A stretch of 64,000 nt of DNA from NCBI GenBank assembly GCA_023055505.1, contig JALIRH010000075.1:1922001-1986000 (forward strand), in the 5' to 3' direction. This document shows positions 57,480 to 64,000 of this stretch, piece after piece (position 1 is the stretch's first letter; every line of letters starts with the position of its first letter). A program made the translations under genes and the position numbers. Origin of the DNA: Callipepla californica brunnescens. Taxonomy: Eukaryota; Chordata; Aves; Galliformes; Odontophoridae. Below the pieces are notes generated by a model. That model saw only the letters and a list, made by a program, of their open reading frames with translations. It searched no databases and had not been told where the DNA came from.

Positions 57480-57522
57480 ATGCCCAGGAGGACACAGGAG
57501 GCTCCCGGCTTGAGGGAGCGGG
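57480..57522 (+). pseudogene. Divergent PHF7-like exon 1, copy 3
   Basis: Counterpart of 14816-14858; AGG third codon as in copy 2. Confidence 0.6.
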
Positions 57523-57588
57523 GTGAGAGCACACTATACCCGTGCACTACTCCCCACCGCCCGGCAGAGTGGTTCTAATTAAAAAAAC

Positions 57589-58020
57589 AAACAACACTAC
57601 CTAATTTACTAAATAAGATATGTGAATTCCAAATGGCACAATTTAATACAATGTAATTGGAATTGAAGCTAAGTAATTACATAAAACAGCAGAGAGAGGG
57701 TGTGTCCTGAAGCCAAAGGCCTTACGCTAATGCTGAAGGCAAGACAGCTAGGGAGCACCTGCTGCTGGTTCAGTCCAAAAGTGGAAAAGCCTGTGTCTTG
57801 TCACACGTGAACGGTTTTTGCCTTTCCCTCTGAGTGGAAAAGGGAAAAATGCAGAGCAAAGCAGAGTCCCCTGGGGTACGTAGTTCTTCTCTTCTGAGAC
57901 AGATGTACCCGGAGCTATTGATGATCCATGGAGCTGGGGCATTAGCCCTAACTCCCAATGCACTACATGATGTTATGATGTGTGGAATACCAGTAACAAG
58001 AAGGTCATAAAACCATGACG
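57589..58020 (-). mobile_element. 3' LTR of pol-bearing ERV, copy 3
   Basis: Counterpart of 14925-15356; matches copy 1 at CACAATTTAATAC and CTAAGTAATT. Confidence 0.7.
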
Positions 58021-58063
58021 CTCCACAACTTATTCCACATCACTACATCATGCTCTCTCTATA

Positions 58064-59126
58064 TACGCATATACAAAAATGACTAACATGCATCAAACAT
58101 ACACACCCATCGTTGTATTATGGATAGATGGAATTACTGACTGCACTCCCCCAACATCAAATTCCCCTGTGGTACACATTGAACATCTCCATTCTTCTGC
58201 ATCTCCCTCCAAGTAGGTCCAGGTCCCTGAGCAAAAGAGGTCCCACGGAGAGGTTTGCCCTTTCCGGAGGCTGGAATGACCCAAACCGCTTTTCCCAAAA
58301 TATATTCCAGGGGCCTTATCCCCCTCTACAGTACACAGGGAGCTGGATTGGCTAGGGCCATCGCAATCGATAGATCCTCAAGTGTAGACCAACTAGGTGC
58401 CTTGTGCCAAGTGCTTTAGCCTAGGTGTACACGTCGTGCCACCCGTTGCTTTCAACATCATTTTGAACAGTGCATGGTATCGTTCAATTTTTCCAGAAGA
58501 GAGTGCGTGACAGGAGATGTGATAAATCCACTCGATGCCATGATCTTTGGCCCAAGCATTTACAAGAGAATTTCTGAAACTAGTCCCGTAATCTGACTCA
58601 GCATGCCTCGTCCTGATGGTTATTTTCTTGTTCTTTAGTAGCCCGACTCATGGGGGCACATGAGCATCTACATGACGCACTGTTGTATTTTTTGTTCGGG
58701 CAACAATGTCCTCCCACTGTTGAGCAGCCCAGATAGGTTTACCCTTCCATTGCCAGACATTTGGCTCCCACTGCTGCAGCCACCCCCGTAAAGATTTGCC
58801 ACTGTCCATGAGTCAGTGTAAAGGTGAAACATTGGCCATCTCTCCCATTCAGCTATATCTAAGGCCAGTTGGACAGCCTTTACCTCTGCCAATTCCCTTG
58901 ATTCTCCTTTTCCTTCAGTGGCCTCTGCAACTTGTCGTGTGGAGCTTCCACCCAGCGCATTTCCACCTGCCTTGCTTCCCACAGTGCAACACGATCTGTC
59001 TGTGAACAGGGCAACTTTCTTTTCATTTTCTGGTAATTCATTGTATGGTGGGGCCTCGTTAGCATGTGATACCTCTTCTGCTGGTGACGGTCCAAACTTT
59101 TTAACTTCAGGCCAGTCCACGATCAC
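58064..59126 (-). pseudogene. Integrase and RNase H remnants, copy 3
   Basis: Integrase piece 58064-58654, RNase H 58668-59126 (GGNALGG form as in copy 2). Confidence 0.75.
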
Positions 59127-59138
59127 CTCTTTCTGGAG

Positions 59139-59714
59139 GTGATCTCATTCCTGGACAGCTGAGGCTCCCCATTGGTGTGCGTTGTGGAAGCGTCGCAATT
59201 CTGAGAGACAGATACCCAGAAGTTTGGATTTGGAGCATCAACTCCCAGTGCCTCACATGATGTTATGATGAGGAATACCAATAACAAAAAATCATAAAAC
59301 CACAACAATTAGATGCCAAGGACCCATTCACGCGAACCATGCTTCAAACAACCCCCCTGCATCCTCTCTTCTCAGCTTTTGCATGCCCTCCTGTAGCTGC
59401 TGGATGCTCCGATGAATGGAGGTGGACTGGTCTGATGAATTCATGCAACACATTCCTTCAAAGTCTTCACATCTGTGTCCATGTGCGTGCAGCAAGAAAT
59501 CATTTACAGCTCTATTTTGCAGTGTAGCCTGAGAAACTGAGTCTACATCTTGCAGTAAGCCTGAAAGCGCTTTGGAGGTAGCGTTAGATTGCTAGCTAAG
59601 CCAGCAGCACTATTTATTCAGGGTAGACAATGCTTTAGCAACAGCTACCCCTGCAGCAAAGAAAGAGGTAGCTAGGATCAATTTGGGGTTCCAGAACTCT
59701 ACCTCGTTATCACA
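59139..59714 (-). pseudogene. LTR fragment and env TM fragment, copy 3
   Basis: LTR piece 59139-59307; CX6CC-bearing TM fragment 59328-59714. Confidence 0.7.
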
Positions 59715-60001
59715 CTCCATGCTAAAGCCATGAGTGCTTTGCCTGGCCCTGCTGCAGCAGCAGTGTTTAAGCCCATGCTCACCACGCTCCAGGCAAAACT
59801 CCCTCCACCTTCACCCATGTGCACCCATAGCTGAGGGAGAGAAGCCCTTCCTGAGCCCACTGCAGAGCAAAGCGGGCACGTGGGGAAGAGCAGAGGCTCA
59901 GCAGAGCGAGCAGTGGGGATTCAGAGATGGCTGCAGGGACGTGCAGCCCAGGGGTCTCCCACCTCCCGAGGGCTCTGGGGAGCACCAAGCCGGAGGCTCA
60001 C

Positions 60002-60198
60002 CTGGAGGCAGTGGACATGTGCTTAGTGTTGGTGCAGATGGCGTCGATGGGGCTGTCATGCCCCTTGACGTCCCCAAGCGGGGTGAAGTTCTCCACGTTC
60101 CAGACTTGGATCACGCCTCCTCAGCAGGCACTCAGCACCGCAGGGCAGCCAGGGATGAAGGCCAGGGCACTGACCCAGTCCGTGTGCACATTCGGGAT
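60002..60198 (-). pseudogene. KIF21B-like: KIF21-like WD40 exon with nonsense codon, copy 3
   Basis: Same as 17338-17534; TGA at 60123-60121. Confidence 0.75.
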
Positions 60199-60381
60199 CT
60201 GCTTAGGCTTGGGATAGAGCAGAGAGCACCATCAGCCTCATGAATGCACACATGCAGCTTCAGGGCTTCAGATCATCACCGTTGCCCTAGTGTCGATGTG
60301 AAGCACCGAGCCGGACTCGAGACTCAGGGCTTGAATCCTGTTTTCAGAGAGTAACACAGCAACGGATGCTGCAAGCCTACG

Positions 60382-60554
60382 TGTTGCGGTCAGGGTTTTG
60401 GCGGACGGAAGATATCGTGCTGTACGGGAAGATAGGGCTACCTCTCAGCCAATAGTCTTCGTTCGTGGTGTAAGCAGACGGAGACAACATTGTAACCTCA
60501 GGTGATAAAAGTACTGTGTAGCCCACCAATAAACGCCATTTGCCGTCCACCACA
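60382..60554 (+). mobile_element. 5' LTR, 173 bp, copy 3
   Basis: Same as 17718-17890. Confidence 0.85.
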
Positions 60555-60612
60555 TTGACGGGAAACATCAGGCGCGCGCGCTCGGGAAGGGGCAGAAAGA
60601 GAGAGGAATAAG

Positions 60613-62076
60613 GTGAACACCTCCCCAGATAGAAGGCGCGGCGAAGCAAGGGGGAGGGAGCGGCCCGCCCGAAAGGGACACAGGCGGGGCCGTAGCTCAA
60701 AAAGGGAAGGTAGACGGGGCCGGAGTCAGACGGAAAAGTACCGGAGTCCGGAGGAGACCGGTCAGTCAAGTTCCAGCTCCGAGTCAGATAACACCCAGGA
60801 CAAGTGGCCCGTAACTGACTCCGACTCAGAGGGGTCTCCGGAGGAGACAATAGAGATAGGCAGAGTCAAAGGCCAAAATATCTGCGGCAAAGGAGAACAG
60901 CGAGAGGAGGAAAGTCCTCTCACAGATTGGAGAGAAATAAAGATCGCGTGCGCCGATTGGGTCCCATCATCCGCATTGGCATTCCCGGTTCGGGTGACAG
61001 ACGCGGGACAAAGAGTTTACTCACCTATAAATCCTAAAGAGGTCCAAGCAGTTGTTAAAGCGATCTCAGAAAAAGGTTTCAATTCAGCTATGACTTCCAC
61101 CCTTCTAGATGGCATTTTTGGGGGAGACGACATGCTCCCATTTGATATAAAACAGATTTGCAGAATGATTTTAGACGGATCAGGGATGATTGTCTTTCAA
61201 CAAGAATGGGAGGAAAACTGTATGAGGCAATTAGCCCAAGGGGCTGCGGCAGATCATCCACTGCACGGCTCCAGCCTACAGCGGTTAATGGGCACAGACC
61301 CAACAATGATTACACCCCAGGCACAGGCTCAGGGCCTGCGGGCCCATGAAGTCATGACAACTACCCGTGCAGCTAGAGAAGCTATCCGCACAGCCTCTAG
61401 AGTCATGGCTAAACCATCGCCATGGGCCACAATAAAACAAAGTGAGAGTGAGAGCTTCACGCAGTTCGTGGACCGCCTCCAAGTAGTGGTCGACTCCTCA
61501 TCCCTGCCCCCAGAAGCAAAGGGCCCGGTCCTTGCAGACTGCCTACGTCAGCAATGTAATCAACAAACCAGAGAAATATTGCGCTCCCTGCCAGCGGGAG
61601 CAAACACAGCAGACATGGTTAAGCATGTCCTGAGAGAGGAACAGCTAACTCCGATCCAGGTGTCTGTTCAAACTGCGATAGCCAGTGTAATGATGTGTTT
61701 TAAAAGTGGCCACGCGGGCCACGTTGTAGCAAACTGCCCCCAGTCGACAGATCCACGTACAATGTCTGTTTCAGGTCAAAACCGACACAGAGGACCATGT
61801 TGGGCTTGTAGAAAGAAAGGGCACACAGCTAAAGAATGCAGAAGCAAAATTCAGGGAAACGTGGGGGGGAGAAGGCAGCTGGGCCGTGCACAGCCTTCTC
61901 CCACTTGGAACACGGGGCGGCCCAACTACACTGACCCCAGATGGGGCCGAACACTTCCAAACCTGTTGCCCCCCCAACAAGCGACCAATTTTACCGTCCA
62001 ACCAGTGGCCCAGCTGGATCAGGGACAGCAGAGACCACCCTCTGGGGGTGAGACCCCAGGGTGGCCCTGGCAATAA
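60613..62076 (+). pseudogene. gag: ERV gag ORF, copy 3 (487 codons)
   Basis: Long form as in copy 2, but STDPRTM as in copy 1. Private His to Gln (GGRRQLG). GTG rather than ATG at the frame start; first zinc knuckle lacks its second Cys. Confidence 0.85.
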
Positions 62077-62311
62077 AGTGTATGGACCACCGCCAGTGGT
62101 GTGGGGGATGTGCTCTCTCTATAACAAACCCAATAGCACCGTCATTAATGTACCATTCTTAATCGATACTGGGGCAGATGTTACAGTCATCCCCGAAACA
62201 AACTGGCCCCCACATTGGAAACTGGAGAATGCCCCTATGGTGGGTGGGGTCGGGGGATTAACTCAAGCCCAGAAAAAGCGCCTGCTCGGTGGCGATTACG
62301 CTCCATACTGA
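62077..62311 (+). pseudogene. pro: ERV protease domain, copy 3
   Basis: Frame from 61886, ends at TGA like copy 2. Confidence 0.8.
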
Positions 62312-63520
62312 AAAGAGATTGGAAAAGACCGTTGCACTCTTTTCTCTTCTGAAAATCAGAGTGACAAATTTATAGTGAGGGCCGCTACAGTATGCCCACT
62401 CCCACCGATCAAGCTAGCAACTGCCCTGTTAGTGTTAAACCAATTCCCCAGGGGGGGATAGTTGGGGAAAGGGAACAGGGGTGGAGGCTGGTCTTCATGG
62501 GCCGAGGGTACGCCGCTGTCAGAAAAGTGGGCAAAGTAAAGTGGTGCCCACTCAAGTCCATTAAACCGGACCTTTGGAGTAAAACTAATACTAACAGAAA
62601 CGATAACAATAATAACAACAATATAATTGTAATACAGTGAATCTAACAGAAATTACAAGTCTGTATTCACAGGACCAGAGCGTCGAGCACCCTCGTAACC
62701 CGCACACCGAGGTGACGAGAGAGAGCGACAACCCAACAGACATCTCATCTAAGCCTGGGAGCTCCGCATTGGCAGAATCCAGACGATGACAGAATGGCCT
62801 TAGTCATTCCTGATCATACCCTGTTACTCCCTAAGTTCGTAATATGTACTGTTGTAAAGCATAGTTTCCTCTACTTTGTAAGCGGGTGTTCCATTTGGGC
62901 TCTGCATCTCGCACTGGCCACGCGGGTGCAGTGTACAAATGGAAAAACCCTGCCTTAAATATCGGAGGGGGTCGGTGATGGATGAGAAAGGAAAGGTGCA
63001 CCTTGAAGCAGGGGACGCCCTGCTGGCACCGCCTATCGCATCCACCGCCAATAGTGGTTATAAGAGTGCTGTCATTCAATGCTACCTCCAGTTATCTCCA
63101 GTTGCACTACTTCTGTTGCACTACCTCTAGTTGCACTTTGACCCCCACGAGCACTGGTTATTCTGAAGTTTACCTGTTTACAGTGCCTTCTCTTTCATTC
63201 ACGGTTCCAATGTTTATATAGTTAAATATAGTTCATATTTGTTACTTTGGTTCTGCATACTGAGTATACTGTTCCTAGTTACCTGTTGTAACAAAGGTGC
63301 CTTGCGATATACATTTGTCTATTTAGTTGAGCATGTGAAGGGGGGTATGTTGCAGTCAGGGTTTTGGCGGACGGAAGATATCGTGCTGTACAGGAAGATA
63401 GGGCCACCTCTCAGCCAATAGTCTTCGTTCGTGGTGTAAGCAGGCGGAGACAACACTGTAACCTCAGGTGATAAAAGTACTGTGTAGCCCACCAATAAAC
63501 GCCATTTGCCGTCCACCACA
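62312..63520 (+). pseudogene. Integrase end, env leader and 3' LTR, copy 3
   Basis: Integrase C-terminal frame from 62392, env leader 62794-62958, LTR 63348-63520. Confidence 0.7.
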
Positions 63521-63836
63521 TTGGCGACTGCGAGCACGTGGACCGAGCAGCCTGGGGTTGGCTGCCGTGCCGTTCCGGAGAAGGGTCACCACGCCTTTGA
63601 GAGGCAACAAAAGGTGCCCCAGGGGAAACTGGCAGTGCTGGGTGCCCTTCAGTATGCATCTAGAGGCATCCAGACGCACTCGGCACGTGGACTACCACAT
63701 TGATTCCCAGGAGCTGGTTGCCCTCCCAGGTTTGTCCAGGGCAGCTCTGGCCCCAGGTCCCTCAGCCTTCCCCCAGACCCACGTGGAGCAGCAGTGCGGC
63801 TCCACCCCACGTTACCCCATATGCTCCCCTCCTGAC

Positions 63837-64000
63837 CTGGATATGTTCCCGCTGCTCCAGACCCCACTTGGTCATGCCGTTGTCACTGGAGCCGCTGAAG
63901 AGGACGCCTCCTTGGATGGCCAGGCACTCGATGCCATGGTAGTGAGGGAGCTCCGAGTCGTTGTGGGGCCAACAGTGCCCAGCACGCCCTCAGCAATCTC
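63837..64000 (-). pseudogene. KIF21B-like: KIF21-like WD40 exon, cut by window end
   Basis: Counterpart of 21163-21332; the first six bases of the exon lie beyond the window. Confidence 0.7.

Larger units (their letters stand above)
42665..64000. repeat. Tandem repeat unit, copy 3 (one base short of complete)
   Basis: Third direct copy. The window ends one base before a fourth unit would start. It has the long gag form, the short AAT tract, and one extra G near 63555. The first kilobase (42665-43600) has more private substitutions than the rest of the copy. The stretches 42670-43648, 51951-52326, 59715-60001, 60199-60381 and 63521-63836 hold no gene I can recognise. Confidence 0.97.

Noticed and set aside
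1..64000. CRISPR array, bacterial operon or mobile bacterial element
   Set aside because: Spaced short direct repeats are absent; introns, CR1 and avian ERVs show this is bird DNA. Ribosome-binding sites and operons do not apply.
4..64000. tRNA, rRNA or other structured RNA genes
   Set aside because: No cloverleaf with internal promoter boxes and no rRNA signature was found on reading; the only tRNA-related motifs are retroviral primer-binding sites.

Overview
The window is avian, most likely galliform (chicken/quail/turkey-like) nuclear DNA. The pointers are CR1 LINE fragments with the typical 3' tail, several families of bird endogenous retroviruses (ERVs), split genes with GT-AG introns, and a PHF7/G2E3-like PHD-finger gene. 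It is not prokaryotic, so nearly all long open frames are either ERV remnants or frames overlapping real features.

The dominant fact is a direct tandem repeat. The whole window is three consecutive copies of one unit of about 21.33 kb: 1-21327, 21328-42664 and 42665-64000. The third copy lacks only its last base. Copies differ by scattered substitutions and a few 1-9 bp indels. The array runs off both ends, because unit phase is cut inside an exon at both window edges. Copy 2 coordinates are copy 1 + 21327 (rising to + 21337 beyond the gag gene). Copy 3 coordinates are copy 2 + 21337, or + 21336 between about 62630 and 63555.

Layout of one unit (copy 1 numbers): 1-1600, unrecognised DNA with a short minisatellite; 1600-2045, old CR1 fragment (+); 2093-3414, an intact Gag-like ORF and a small hydrophobic ORF, both (-); 3543-4864, LTR, leader and N-terminal gag-like ORF of another ERV (+); 4850-6340, 5'-truncated CR1 with broken reverse transcriptase (-); 6341-7230, alpharetrovirus-like matrix fragment, primer-binding site and LTR (-); 7313-8923, further ERV leader, LTR and degenerate gag (-); 8935-9286, degenerate GGGCTA telomere-like repeat; 9663-10530, integrase C-terminus, env start, env membrane anchor, polypurine tract and LTR (+); 10535-11020, 5' end of a truncated second PHF7-like gene (-); 11148-14172, a nine-exon PHF7/G2E3-like gene with intact reading frame (-); 14816-14858, a divergent PHF7-like first exon (+); 14925-17050, LTR, integrase, RNase H, LTR fragment and env TM fragment (-); 17338-17534 and 21163-21332, two KIF21-like WD40 exons (-) with a nonsense codon and a frameshift; 17718-20847, a deleted provirus (+) with 173-bp LTRs, gag, protease, integrase C-terminus and env leader, lying between the two KIF21-like exons.

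The only gene that looks functional is the PHF7-like gene. It is open from ATG to stop with consistent splice phases in all three copies, and the copies differ in protein sequence. The picture is an ampliconic host gene family carried in a long tandem array filled with nested, oppositely oriented, mostly dead retroelements. Such arrays are typical of sex-chromosome or microchromosome ampliconic DNA, but the sequence alone does not place it on a chromosome. No complete provirus is present.
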